From an uncultured Lysobacterales bacterium (GTDB lineage: Bacteria > Pseudomonadota > Gammaproteobacteria > Xanthomonadales > SZUA-36): DNA of 34,732 bases. Made by a program: the position numbers and the translations under genes. The stretch spans positions 1 to 34,732 of the forward strand of contig CALBDB010000002.1 of assembly GCA_937927755.1 (NCBI GenBank), given 5' to 3'. Of the stretch, positions 16,222-26,063 are shown piece after piece. The first letter of the stretch is position 1. Each line of letters begins with the position of its first letter. The notes under the pieces were generated by a model, which was not told where the DNA came from, did not search any database, and worked only from the letters and a program-made list of their open reading frames with translations.

Positions 16222-16247
16222 AATTTTTTATGGATAACGGCTATATA

Positions 16248-17327
16248 TCAGGAGCTCGCTATGGACTTGCCCCTGGAGCCGAGATCATCACAGGCTTCCA
16301 GCAGGCGGGCCACGATGCCCTCCTCGCCCTTACGCAGATAAGCCCTGGGGTCATACTGCTTCTTGTAAGGCGTGCCATCGTCCGGATCGATCTGGTACTC
16401 AAAGGCGCGGGCGTGCTGCCTGACAAACTCTCCAACCGGCTTTGAGAATGCAAACTGGGTATCGGTGTCGATATTCATCTTGAATACGCCGTAACCAACC
16501 GCTTCATGAATCTTGGCCTTCTCCGAACCGGAACCGCCATGGAATACCAGGTGCAACGGGTTGTGTCCCGTTCCGCAGGTACTCTGGACCAGGGCCTGGG
16601 AGTTCTTCAGGATTTCAGGGCGCAGCTTTACATTACCGGGCTTGTAGACGCCGTGGACATTACCAAAAGATGCAGCAACGGAGAAATGACCGATCGGGGC
16701 GAGCAACTCATAGGCCCGCAGGACATCTTCAGGCTGGGTGTACAGCTTGGAATTATCCGCACCTTCTTCAAAATCACTGCCGATACCGTCTTCCTCGCCA
16801 CCCGTTACACCGAGCTCGATCTCGAGCGACATGTCAATTTTTGCCATGCGTTCCAGGATGCGGGCGCTTTCACTGAGGTTAAAATCTATCGGGTCGGCAG
16901 ACAGATCCAGCATGTGCGAACTGTACAGGGGCTTGCCGTGTTGCTCGTAGTACTTTTCACCTTCATCCAGCAGGGCCTCTACCCACGGGATCAGTGCCTT
17001 GTTTGCATGGTCGGTATGCATCGCAACGCAAATACCGTAGTACTCAGCCAGCAAATGGACGTGCTGGGCTGCGGACACTGAACCCATCACCTTGGCAGTA
17101 AAAGCATCCTTCATGCCACGGCCTGCGTAGAACTGGCCACCGCTGTTGGACAGCTGGATGATGATATCGGAATTGGCTTCCGCGGCAGCTTCCATTACCG
17201 CGTTGATCGTGTTGGTGCCCGTTACATTGACTGCCGGAAGTGCATAGCCGCCAGACTTGGCCGCCTCTACCAGTGCTTTGTAACCTTCGCCGGTGACGAC
17301 ACCGGGCTTTAATTTACTTGTAGTCAT
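16248..17327 (-). CDS. fbaA: Class II fructose-bisphosphate aldolase
   Basis: 359 residues, exactly the E. coli FbaA length, and closely similar throughout. It interconverts fructose 1,6-bisphosphate with DHAP and glyceraldehyde 3-phosphate using zinc. Visible motifs: HTDHANK (zinc His and catalytic Asp), LEIELGVTGGEEDG, SFGNVHGVYKPGNV and VFHGGSGS, then KMNIDTDTQ. The frame extends 3 codons upstream to a GTG, but that GTG is part of the ribosome site GAGGTG, which sits 6 bases before the ATG at 17327; so the ATG is the start. It is followed by its own terminator and is probably monocistronic. Confidence 0.97.
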   Translation of the reverse strand: MTTSKLKPGVVTGEGYKALVEAAKSGGYALPAVNVTGTNTINAVMEAAAEANSDIIIQLSNSGGQFYAGRGMKDAFTAKVMGSVSAAQHVHLLAEYYGICVAMHTDHANKALIPWVEALLDEGEKYYEQHGKPLYSSHMLDLSADPIDFNLSESARILERMAKIDMSLEIELGVTGGEEDGIGSDFEEGADNSKLYTQPEDVLRAYELLAPIGHFSVAASFGNVHGVYKPGNVKLRPEILKNSQALVQSTCGTGHNPLHLVFHGGSGSEKAKIHEAVGYGVFKMNIDTDTQFAFSKPVGEFVRQHARAFEYQIDPDDGTPYKKQYDPRAYLRKGEEGIVARLLEACDDLGSRGKSIASS

Positions 17328-17430
17328 GGAATTCACCTCGGTTAATGATGACTACCATTCTAGCCCTAATCCTGCATAGGTAGAAGGTGATCGAATAAAG
17401 AAAATTTGTTTAATTCACAGCGCTGTCAAT

Positions 17431-18858
17431 TCACGGCGCGGAGCGAACCTGGCCGCCGGGTTTCACACACAGGTAAAGGCTGCGGTCGCCGTTGTTCACA
17501 TCCCGCCGGTTGCGGATTTCGAAGTGTCGCTTGAGGTTGGTCTCCAGCGATTCACGGCTGTAGTCGCTGTACTTGTCTTCCTTGTTACGCAACAGCGTCT
17601 GTACCTTGTCATCCCTGCGCGACACGTACTCGATCACCAGTTTGTCAGTCAGGCCTGCCAGCCAATCGATAAACTCTGCCAGCGGGATATTTGCCGTGAT
17701 CACCACGTGGTGGATTAGCGCCAGGCACAACACCAGGTCGGGACTGCTACGGGTTTGCAGGTCACTGCGCTCACGGTTACGCCAACCCCAGTTGGGTGAC
17801 GGGTCGGCAACATTTTGTACCAGCGGCAGGATGTTCTCCGGGGTTTCAGGGTTCAGAAAAATCCGCTCTACGGCAACGTGGTCTATGTCGGTGGATACAA
17901 CCCGTTCGCATTCGGCAGCGGCAATTCGCGAAAACTGGCCGGTATTGCAACCGATATCCCACACCATCTCCGGTTTCTGTTCGATAATTGACTCACGAAT
18001 GAAGCCCTCCTTGCGGACATGGTCTTCATCGGAGTAGTTATGGAACTCGGTATAATCACCCCACTCAGATCCCGTTGCTGCCCACTCAAGCTTTCTGACC
18101 AACTTTTGCAGCTTGCGAACGTTCACCAGGATCAGTTCACGGTTAAAGCCGGCGGTTTTCAGACTGGAGCGCACATTTTCAGAAGAACCGCCATAGCGCC
18201 GATCCAGCTTGGACTGCAACCACACGTGGCTCATCACGCCCTTACGGAAACGATCGCGGAACCCGAACAGGGACGCCGCAGCCTGCACGTTGACACCATC
18301 AATGGAGGCGCGCATGAACGGCTGAAAATTGCAGTCCTTGTAAGCCTGAATGAACAGCGGAAACAGGAACATTTCGCAAAACTGCCGGTAACCGGACCAT
18401 GGCTCGCCCTCGTCGAGTGGCTCAAAGGACGGAATATCGATAAATACCGGCTCCCGGCCAACAAACTGGATGTTATAAGGCGTTGCGTCTTTTAGCGTAA
18501 AGCCATTACTGACCGCACGCTCCACCAAGTGCAACTGCAATAACGCTGCAGCCTTCAACATGCTGAAGGTCCACTCGTAGGGATACGAGATTACGGGTAC
18601 CGGGTCGTGCTCAAGAAACCCTGTCCAGGTGGCTTTCACGTCTTCCGGCAATGGGTTCTGCTCGCCGGAAAGCTCGCGCGTGCCGATCACCTTGCCGGAT
18701 TCGGCCAGCTTTGTATAAAAAGGCTTTTGCGTAAGTTGCCGGTAGTTTTCCAGTGCTGATGGGCTCAAGCCGCGGAATACGCGGCCCTGGAAATGATAAA
18801 CACGGCCATCGCGGTCACGAAAAGACCCGGTATTGACCGCGGCACTTGGAATGATCAT
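17431..18858 (-). CDS. SAM-dependent methyltransferase with kinase-like N-terminal half (NoeA-like)
   Basis: 475 residues from the ATG at 18858. The C-terminal part (about 280-440) is a class I methyltransferase: VWDIGCNTGQ (motif I, about 299-308), STDID (Asp324) and LVLCLALIHHV. The N-terminal part contains KDATPYNIQF followed by VFIDIPSFE. Asp124-x4-Asn129 and Asp141 reproduce the catalytic-loop and metal-binding spacing of protein and aminoglycoside kinases (D-x2-P-x-N ... ID). Whether it phosphorylates anything is unknown. The overall type is seen in proteins annotated as methyltransferases or NoeA-related nodulation proteins. The small DPGTGS membrane protein gene ends 7 bases before this start, so the two are a unit. 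Confidence 0.82.
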   Translation of the reverse strand: MIIPSAAVNTGSFRDRDGRVYHFQGRVFRGLSPSALENYRQLTQKPFYTKLAESGKVIGTRELSGEQNPLPEDVKATWTGFLEHDPVPVISYPYEWTFSMLKAAALLQLHLVERAVSNGFTLKDATPYNIQFVGREPVFIDIPSFEPLDEGEPWSGYRQFCEMFLFPLFIQAYKDCNFQPFMRASIDGVNVQAAASLFGFRDRFRKGVMSHVWLQSKLDRRYGGSSENVRSSLKTAGFNRELILVNVRKLQKLVRKLEWAATGSEWGDYTEFHNYSDEDHVRKEGFIRESIIEQKPEMVWDIGCNTGQFSRIAAAECERVVSTDIDHVAVERIFLNPETPENILPLVQNVADPSPNWGWRNRERSDLQTRSSPDLVLCLALIHHVVITANIPLAEFIDWLAGLTDKLVIEYVSRRDDKVQTLLRNKEDKYSDYSRESLETNLKRHFEIRNRRDVNNGDRSLYLCVKPGGQVRSAP

Positions 18859-18865
18859 GTATGAC

Positions 18866-19069
18866 TCAGGCCGATTCGTCTTCCGGATCTGCTTTACGGG
18901 CAAAACCGAATGCTGCCCTCAGCTTGTGCCAGTACAGCTTGATCGCGACACCCACCGCAGCGATACCGCCGAGGATAACCTGCAGTAACATGCTGCCGGT
19001 ACCCGGATCAAGATAAGCCACGGCGTCGGAAAACATCAGTAACAATAAAACGGTGATAAAAACTCTCAT
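18866..19069 (-). CDS. Small membrane protein with DPGTGS motif
   Basis: 67 residues from the ATG at 19069, which has AAGAGA about 7 bases upstream; an ATG at 19087 is a less likely alternative. The N-terminal hydrophobic segment VFITVLLLLMFSDAVA is followed by YLDPGTGSMLLQVILGG, a second membrane segment, and a basic tail (KLYWHKLRAAFGFARK). The Y-(L/I)-DPGTGS motif recurs in short membrane proteins across bacteria, often next to glycan or phosphodiesterase genes, but I know no function. Only 7 bases separate it from the methyltransferase start. Confidence 0.75.
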   Translation of the reverse strand: MRVFITVLLLLMFSDAVAYLDPGTGSMLLQVILGGIAAVGVAIKLYWHKLRAAFGFARKADPEDESA

Positions 19070-19106
19070 ATAAAAATCTCTTTGCATCGGCCCCGGGGAG
19101 CCTGTC

Positions 19107-19610
19107 CTAATGGTCCTGTGAATCGAATCCCGGTTTTCTGCGCTCTCTGAAAAACGCCCTCAGGCGAACTGAGCATTCATCTTCCAGGCAGCCGCCCGCG
19201 ATTACCGGGGCGTGATTGTGTGCCGGATCACACAAAAGGTCAAACTTTCCGCCGGCAGCGCCGGTTTTCGGATCATGAGCACCATACACAATCCGCTCAA
19301 GCCTTGCATGGATCATCGCGCCGGCGCACATTGGGCAGGGTTCCAGTGTCACGAACAAGGTGCAACCGGTCAGTCGGTGGTTTGCAATTGCCGCACCCGC
19401 CTCTCTCATCGCCATGATTTCAGCATGAGCCGACGGGTCATTGAGAGCAATATTCCGGTTCCAGCCGCGACCGATTACATTGCCATCCCTGACTATGACG
19501 GCGCCAATGGGAACTTCACCTTCTTTTCCGGCCCGCTCCGCAAGCAGAAGGGCTTCTCTCATCCATGCATGATCCTGCGGATCGAATGCATTGTTTGTTT
19601 CTGCCGTCAT
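19107..19610 (-). CDS. tadA: tRNA-specific adenosine deaminase
   Basis: 167 residues from the ATG at 19610, the same length as E. coli TadA. It converts A34 to inosine in the anticodon of tRNA-Arg(ACG), an essential wobble modification. The deaminase zinc site is complete: SAHAEIMAM (His and catalytic Glu) and PCPMCAGAM (two Cys), with KTGAAGGKFDLL before the C-terminal helix. The frame is open further upstream into guaA, but TadA homology starts at this Met. It overlaps no gene but lies just after guaA, an arrangement common in gammaproteobacteria. Confidence 0.95.
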   Translation of the reverse strand: MTAETNNAFDPQDHAWMREALLLAERAGKEGEVPIGAVIVRDGNVIGRGWNRNIALNDPSAHAEIMAMREAGAAIANHRLTGCTLFVTLEPCPMCAGAMIHARLERIVYGAHDPKTGAAGGKFDLLCDPAHNHAPVIAGGCLEDECSVRLRAFFRERRKPGFDSQDH

Positions 19611-19635
19611 CTCAATGCCCCGGACATACCACGCA

Positions 19636-21234
19636 CTATTCCCATTCAATGGTGGCAGGCGGCTTCCCTGATATATCATAAACTACACGAGATATACCAG
19701 ATATCTCATTGATTATTCTTAAAGATACTTTCTCAAGGAACTCGTAGGGGAGACGCGCCCAGATTGCGGTCATAAAGTCGATGGTCTCCACTGCGCGCAG
19801 CGCAACCACCCACTCGTAACGGCGCTGGTCGCCTACCACACCGACGGATTTAACCGGCAGGAACACTGCAAACGCCTGGCTGACCTTGTCGTAGAGACCA
19901 TGTTTGCGCAGTTCTTCGATAAAGATGTGGTCGGCGCGCGCAAGGGGTTCCAGGTATTCTTCCCGAACCTCACCAAGGACCCGGACACCCAGGCCAGGAC
20001 CCGGGAAAGGATGGCGGTATACCATTTCAGGCGCGAGCCCCAATTGCATACCGATACGGCGCACTTCATCCTTGAACAGTTCACGAAGTGGTTCGATCAG
20101 CTTCATTTGCATGTAGTCCGGCAGACCGCCGACATTGTGGTGGGATTTGATCACGTGGGCCTTGCCTGTGCGGCTGCCTGCAGATTCGATCACATCCGGG
20201 TAGATCGTCCCCTGCGCCAGCCATTTGACGTGGTGGTCCGATCTTGTGCAGTCCCTGGCCTGCTCTTCAAAAATGTCTATAAACAGGTTGCCGATGACCT
20301 TGCGCTTTTGTTCCGGATCCTCGATACCTGCCAGACCGTCGAGAAAGCGCTGGCGTGCATCCACGCGGATGACATGAACCCCCATGTGGCGGGCAAAGGT
20401 TGCCATCACCTGATCGCCCTCCTTGTAACGCAACAGGCCGGTATCGACGAAAATACAGGTTAACTGGTCACCAATTGCTTCATGCAACAGGGCTGCCACC
20501 ACGCTCGAATCTACGCCGCCTGACAAGCCGAGCAGAACGTGGTCGGCGCCGACATCCTTGCGCACGTTATCAATGGCGCCTTCTATGATATTCGCAGCCG
20601 TCCAATGTGCGTCGCAGTTGCAGATATCAAGCACAAAGCGTTGCAGGATTTCCTTGCCACTTTTGGTGTGGGTAACTTCCGGGTGGAACTGGACACCATA
20701 AAAATGACGCGACTCATCGGCGATGGCGCTAACCGGCGCCGAAGCGGTACGGGCCACCAGGTCGAAACCTGTCGGCAGGCTGGTGACCTTGTCACCGTGA
20801 CTCATCCATACATCGAGCAAGCCTTTTCCGGCATCATCAAGGCGATCGGTGATGCCCTCGAAAAGACCCGAGGAACGGACCAGTTCGACCTCTGCGTAAC
20901 CGAACTCCTTCTCGTGCGATGGCTCTACCTTGCCGCCCAACTGGGCCGCCATCGTGTGCAGACCGTAGCAAATACCGAGGACCGGTACATTCAGTTCAAA
21001 GACTATGGACGGCGCACTTGGGCCCTCCTCCGTGGTTGCTGATTCCGGCCCGCCGGACAATATAACGCCCATGGGTCTGAATTCTGCAACTTCCTCCTCG
21101 CTGACATCCCATGGCCATATTTCGCAGTAGACACCGATTTCACGAATACGGCGGGCAATCAATTGCGTGTATTGGGAACCGAAATCAAGGATCAGCAGTC
21201 GATGCTGGTGAATATCCCGTGTTGTTGATGCCAT
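19636..21234 (-). CDS. guaA: GMP synthase (glutamine-hydrolysing)
   Basis: 532 residues. It aminates XMP to GMP. The class I glutaminase domain (about 15-205) has LGICYGLH with the nucleophilic Cys and FHPEVTHT with the His-Glu pair. The ATP pyrophosphatase domain has the PP-loop GLSGGVDSS, and the dimerisation domain ends in PPATIEWE, the invariant family C-terminus. The ATG at 21234 follows the guaB stop by 11 bases; a TTG overlapping that stop (21249) is an alternative start. It is the second gene of the guaBA operon. Confidence 0.97.
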   Translation of the reverse strand: MASTTRDIHQHRLLILDFGSQYTQLIARRIREIGVYCEIWPWDVSEEEVAEFRPMGVILSGGPESATTEEGPSAPSIVFELNVPVLGICYGLHTMAAQLGGKVEPSHEKEFGYAEVELVRSSGLFEGITDRLDDAGKGLLDVWMSHGDKVTSLPTGFDLVARTASAPVSAIADESRHFYGVQFHPEVTHTKSGKEILQRFVLDICNCDAHWTAANIIEGAIDNVRKDVGADHVLLGLSGGVDSSVVAALLHEAIGDQLTCIFVDTGLLRYKEGDQVMATFARHMGVHVIRVDARQRFLDGLAGIEDPEQKRKVIGNLFIDIFEEQARDCTRSDHHVKWLAQGTIYPDVIESAGSRTGKAHVIKSHHNVGGLPDYMQMKLIEPLRELFKDEVRRIGMQLGLAPEMVYRHPFPGPGLGVRVLGEVREEYLEPLARADHIFIEELRKHGLYDKVSQAFAVFLPVKSVGVVGDQRRYEWVVALRAVETIDFMTAIWARLPYEFLEKVSLRIINEISGISRVVYDISGKPPATIEWE

Positions 21235-21245
21235 ACCCGGAGCCG

Positions 21246-22795
<1,550 letters not shown>

Positions 22796-22802
22796 ACTGA
22801 AA

Positions 22803-24512
22803 TTACGGTAGCGAATAAACAACCTCACCATCAATCCAGGTTTGTAATATCCTGGTTCCGGGGATGTCTGAAACCGGGGCTTCAAATATATTCGTTTCCA
22901 GAACCACGAAGTCTGCCCGTTTGCCGTCCTCCAGCGAACCAACGCTGTTTTCCATGAAGGCCGAGTAAGCCGCATCCAGGGTAAAACCACGCACGGCTTC
23001 TTCACGGCTCAGCACCTCCTGCGGGTACCAACCGCCCGGCGGCCAGCCTTTTACATCCTGTCGGGTGACCGCGGCGTAGATTCCGAGCATGGGGTTAACT
23101 TCCTCGACCGGAAAATCCGAACCCAGGGCCAGCTTTGCCTTGCTGTCGATCAACTTACGCCAGGCATAGGCATATAACACCCTTTCCGGCCCGAGACGAT
23201 CCTCTACCCAGTACATGTCGCTGGTCGCATGGGTTGGTTGCATTGCGGCAATCACATCCAGCTCAGCAAACCTTGGAATATCTTCCCTGGTCAGCGTCTG
23301 TGCGTGTTCAACGCGGTGCCGGCCGGGATTGTCCGGGTAGTGCATTATCACTGACTCCAACGCATCCAGAACCACGCGGTTGCCACGATCGCCGATAGCG
23401 TGGACACCAACCTGGAAACCGCATGCGAGCACCTTGTCAATACGGGACTCCATGTCTTCAGAAGGCATGAACAGTAAACCGGCATTTCCGGCATCATCTG
23501 AATAATCCGCCAGCAAAGCAGCCCCCCTGCTACCCATGGCGCCATCGATGTACAACTTGACTGCACGCATATACAGACGACCGGATTCATCCTCCACCGC
23601 GCCGTTTTCACACAACCAGTCCAGTGTTTCACCGGCGCCATCCGTGAACGCATAAAGACGGGTCGGGAATGCCCCATCCCCGATGCGTTGCCGGTACAAC
23701 TGAACCACCGATCGGCTGACCCCCATATCGTGCACACCGGTCAAGCCAAGGCTGACCATTTGTTGTAACGCGAGATCAAGGGAAGCCACCAGCAGTTCTT
23801 CAGAGATTTCGGGCACCGTGCTTTCCACCAACTCCATTGCACCATCGATAAGCACACCGCTGGCCTGCCCTTCAGCGTCACGATGGATGTGGCCACCCTG
23901 CGGTTGCCAATCACCGGACAAATCCTGGTCTGCCATCGCCAGTGCCGCACTGTTGGCCCAACCCGCGTGACCGTCAATCCGCCGCAACCAAACGGGGCGG
24001 TCGGGAAATGCCGCATCAAGATCCTCACGGCCTGGAAATTCCTTGACCGGCCAGTCGTTCTGATCCCAGCCCCGGCCGAGCAACCAGTCTCCATCCGACA
24101 GGTGTTGTTCGTGCTCTCGCAACTTCCGGATAACTTCCTCTTTGCTATTGGTGCTACGCAACTGTGCCTGGCTAAGGCTGATCGCCAGGCCATAGAGGTG
24201 CGCGTGGGAGTCGATCAGGCCTGGAATGATGGTTTTGCCGCCCATGTCAATCCGCCTGGCATCGGGGAAGGCGCTGAGCATTGCATCGTTATCACCAAGG
24301 TTGTGAATTTTTCCGCTACTGTCAAACAGCATTGCCGAAGCCGTTGAGAACCCATGGTCCATCGTATATATCCGCGCATTGTGGATCAGTGTCTGCTCAA
24401 TCAGCTGTTCAGGCTCTGGCGAAGCTTGCCCTGTTGCTACCTCCGGTGCCTCTTCAACCTTACAGGCCGTAAAAAACAACACGCAAACCAATAACATGAA
24501 TTTTCTATTCAC
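22803..24512 (-). CDS. Lipoprotein amidohydrolase (YtcJ-like, amidohydrolase_3 family)
   Basis: 569 residues from a GTG at 24512 that has GGAG six bases upstream; a longer frame to 24554 lacks this. The N-terminus (RKFMLLVCVLFFTACK) is a lipoprotein signal with the acylated Cys at residue 17. The metal-dependent TIM barrel follows: GLIDSHAHLYG (HxH), VGVHAIGDRGNR, RVEHAQTL and ALGSDFPVEEVNP with the metal Asp. Relatives are imidazolonepropionase-like or N-substituted amide hydrolases, and substrates are rarely known. Export as a lipoprotein suggests a periplasmic substrate. The gene lies between guaB and xseA, which are direct neighbours in E. coli. Confidence 0.88.
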   Translation of the reverse strand: MNRKFMLLVCVLFFTACKVEEAPEVATGQASPEPEQLIEQTLIHNARIYTMDHGFSTASAMLFDSSGKIHNLGDNDAMLSAFPDARRIDMGGKTIIPGLIDSHAHLYGLAISLSQAQLRSTNSKEEVIRKLREHEQHLSDGDWLLGRGWDQNDWPVKEFPGREDLDAAFPDRPVWLRRIDGHAGWANSAALAMADQDLSGDWQPQGGHIHRDAEGQASGVLIDGAMELVESTVPEISEELLVASLDLALQQMVSLGLTGVHDMGVSRSVVQLYRQRIGDGAFPTRLYAFTDGAGETLDWLCENGAVEDESGRLYMRAVKLYIDGAMGSRGAALLADYSDDAGNAGLLFMPSEDMESRIDKVLACGFQVGVHAIGDRGNRVVLDALESVIMHYPDNPGRHRVEHAQTLTREDIPRFAELDVIAAMQPTHATSDMYWVEDRLGPERVLYAYAWRKLIDSKAKLALGSDFPVEEVNPMLGIYAAVTRQDVKGWPPGGWYPQEVLSREEAVRGFTLDAAYSAFMENSVGSLEDGKRADFVVLETNIFEAPVSDIPGTRILQTWIDGEVVYSLP

Positions 24513-24571
24513 AGGTAGCTCCACTGAGATATGGACAGGACATACTGAAGCCATCAGTTTATCATCAGCTC

Positions 24572-25894
24572 ATGGACCATGACGATAGCCAACACGAAAA
24601 CCAGGCGGAAAACATCTATTCACCCAGTGAATTGAACCACGAGGCCAGGCTGCACCTTGAAGCCGGCTTTGGCCGGATCTGGGTAGAAGGCGAACTTTCA
24701 AACCTGAGCCGGCCCTCGTCCGGACATATGTATTTTTCCCTGAAAGACGACAAAGCACAGGTCAGTTGCGCCCTGTTTCGCTCAAACACATACGGAATGG
24801 GCTTCACACCTGAAAACGGCATGCTGGTCCGGGCGCGCGGCCGTGTCAGCCTGTACGAGGCCCGCGGCAACTACCAGTTGATCGCAGACTCGCTGGTGCG
24901 CTCTGGTGAAGGGCTCCTGAGAGCAAAATTCGAATTACTGAAGAACAATTTGGCCGCCGAAGGCCTGTTTGACGAAGCACAAAAACAACCGTTACCGACC
25001 TACCCGACCCGAATTGCGGTCATCACGTCCCCTTCCGGTGCGGCACTACGGGATATTCTGAATGTACTACAGCGCCGCTGGCCGCTGGCTGCAGTGCGCG
25101 TGTATGGCGTACCGGTGCAAGGCGACGAAGCAGCACCCGCCATCGTGAATGCAATGGCAGCGGCCAATAAACACCAATGGGCCCAGGTCATTGTGACCGG
25201 GCGTGGCGGCGGTTCACTGGAAGACCTGTGGGCCTTTAACGAGGAATCCGTAGCACGTGCGATCTTCGTCTCCGAAATACCCGTGGTATCTGCAGTGGGA
25301 CACGAGATTGATTTCAGTATCAGCGACTTCGTAGCAGACCTCAGAGCGCCCACACCCTCTGCAGCTGCCGAACTGATTTCACCGGACCAGCGGGTTCTGA
25401 AACAAAACCTCTCGGCACTTGGCCAACAGCTTCAACAACGCTGCACATACCAGCTACAACGCCTGTCGCAAAAGCTCGATCACCTTGCCCACCGTCTACG
25501 GCAACAGCACCCGGGACAGCGCTTGCAGCAACACCAGAAACTCCTGCAACAAACCCGCCACCGTTTACTGGTGGCCGGCACACGTATCATTCCCGAACGC
25601 CGGCGGCAGCTGCAGGATCTCACCAGTCACCGGCTGATCCCCGCGGGCAACCGCATCGTTCCCGAACGCAGACGCACCCTGCAGGACCTGGCACGCACGC
25701 TGAACGCCGTCAGCCCTTTACCAACCCTGGCGCGCGGCTACGCCATCGTCATGGATGCAGAGTCCGGCGCCGCCATCAGTACGGTCAAGGACGTGCAAGC
25801 CAAACAGACGTTGCTTACCCAGTTTCATGACGGACAGGTTCTATCGAAAGCTGAAGAAACCAACGAAACCCTAGTTGATTCCGGGGACGATTGA
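24572..25894 (+). CDS. xseA: Exodeoxyribonuclease VII large subunit
   Basis: 440 residues. With XseB it forms exonuclease VII, which degrades single-stranded DNA. The N-terminal OB-fold (IYSPSELNHEARLHLEAGF, IWVEGELSNLSRPSSGHMYFSLKD) and the catalytic domain (RIAVITSPSGAALRDIL, VTGRGGGSLEDLWAFNEE, PVVSAVGHEIDFSISDFVADLRAPTPSAAA) are complete. The long coiled-coil C-terminal half is rich in Gln and Arg and contains a 23-residue near-perfect tandem repeat (residues 330-375). The final segment SPLPTLARGYAIV is the conserved XseB-binding end. It is divergent from the amidohydrolase gene. Confidence 0.96.
   Translation: MDHDDSQHENQAENIYSPSELNHEARLHLEAGFGRIWVEGELSNLSRPSSGHMYFSLKDDKAQVSCALFRSNTYGMGFTPENGMLVRARGRVSLYEARGNYQLIADSLVRSGEGLLRAKFELLKNNLAAEGLFDEAQKQPLPTYPTRIAVITSPSGAALRDILNVLQRRWPLAAVRVYGVPVQGDEAAPAIVNAMAAANKHQWAQVIVTGRGGGSLEDLWAFNEESVARAIFVSEIPVVSAVGHEIDFSISDFVADLRAPTPSAAAELISPDQRVLKQNLSALGQQLQQRCTYQLQRLSQKLDHLAHRLRQQHPGQRLQQHQKLLQQTRHRLLVAGTRIIPERRRQLQDLTSHRLIPAGNRIVPERRRTLQDLARTLNAVSPLPTLARGYAIVMDAESGAAISTVKDVQAKQTLLTQFHDGQVLSKAEETNETLVDSGDD
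25559..25696 (+). repeat. xseA: 69-bp tandem repeat inside xseA
   Basis: Two adjacent 69-bp units (25559-25627 and 25628-25696) encode 23-residue repeats with 16 identical positions, sharing RI(I/V)PERRR and LQDL. They lie in the coiled-coil region of the subunit. The bases have diverged mainly at third positions, so the duplication is not recent and is under selection. Confidence 0.8.
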
Positions 25895-25950
25895 GCCACC
25901 TTTTTCCGTTCGCCTTCCTGAGCAGCTCCGAAGTTGACTCTCGCACAATT

Positions 25951-25973
25951 CGGCGGGCGAGCGCGCCTCCCAC
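25951..25973 (-). repeat. REP-like palindromic element 1
   Basis: On the minus strand it begins GTGGGAGGCGCG and continues CTCGCCCGCC, with GGCG and CGCC as the outer arms of an imperfect stem. GTGGGAG followed by a GC palindrome is the hallmark of REP sequences mobilised by RAYT transposases in pseudomonads and related bacteria. Its first 12 bases are identical to the element at 32750-32761. It lies in the 169-bp gap 25895-26063 between xseA and the VWA gene, where I see no other clear feature. Confidence 0.5.
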
Positions 25974-26063
25974 ATTTAAATCAACCACCATTAACCCCTT
26001 TTTGCTTCTTCCTGCGTACTTAACCAATGCGACACAAACTATTCAGATCACCAGGAGCAAAAA

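Noticed and set aside
16506-17081. 191-codon open frame antisense to fba
   Set aside because: It is a compositional shadow of a highly conserved gene, with no recognisable domain or ribosome site. Similar antisense frames at 2861-3328, 9508-10059, 11796-12338 and 19900-20463 were dropped for the same reason.
17328-17336. GTG start for FbaA three codons upstream
   Set aside because: This GTG is part of the GAGGTG ribosome site of the ATG at 17327, and that ATG gives the exact family length.
17412-17439. Near-identical AATTCAC(A/G)GCGC direct repeats and an ACAGCGCTGT palindrome
   Set aside because: They overlap the methyltransferase stop codon and are short; nothing links them to a regulator, so I treat them as possible chance.
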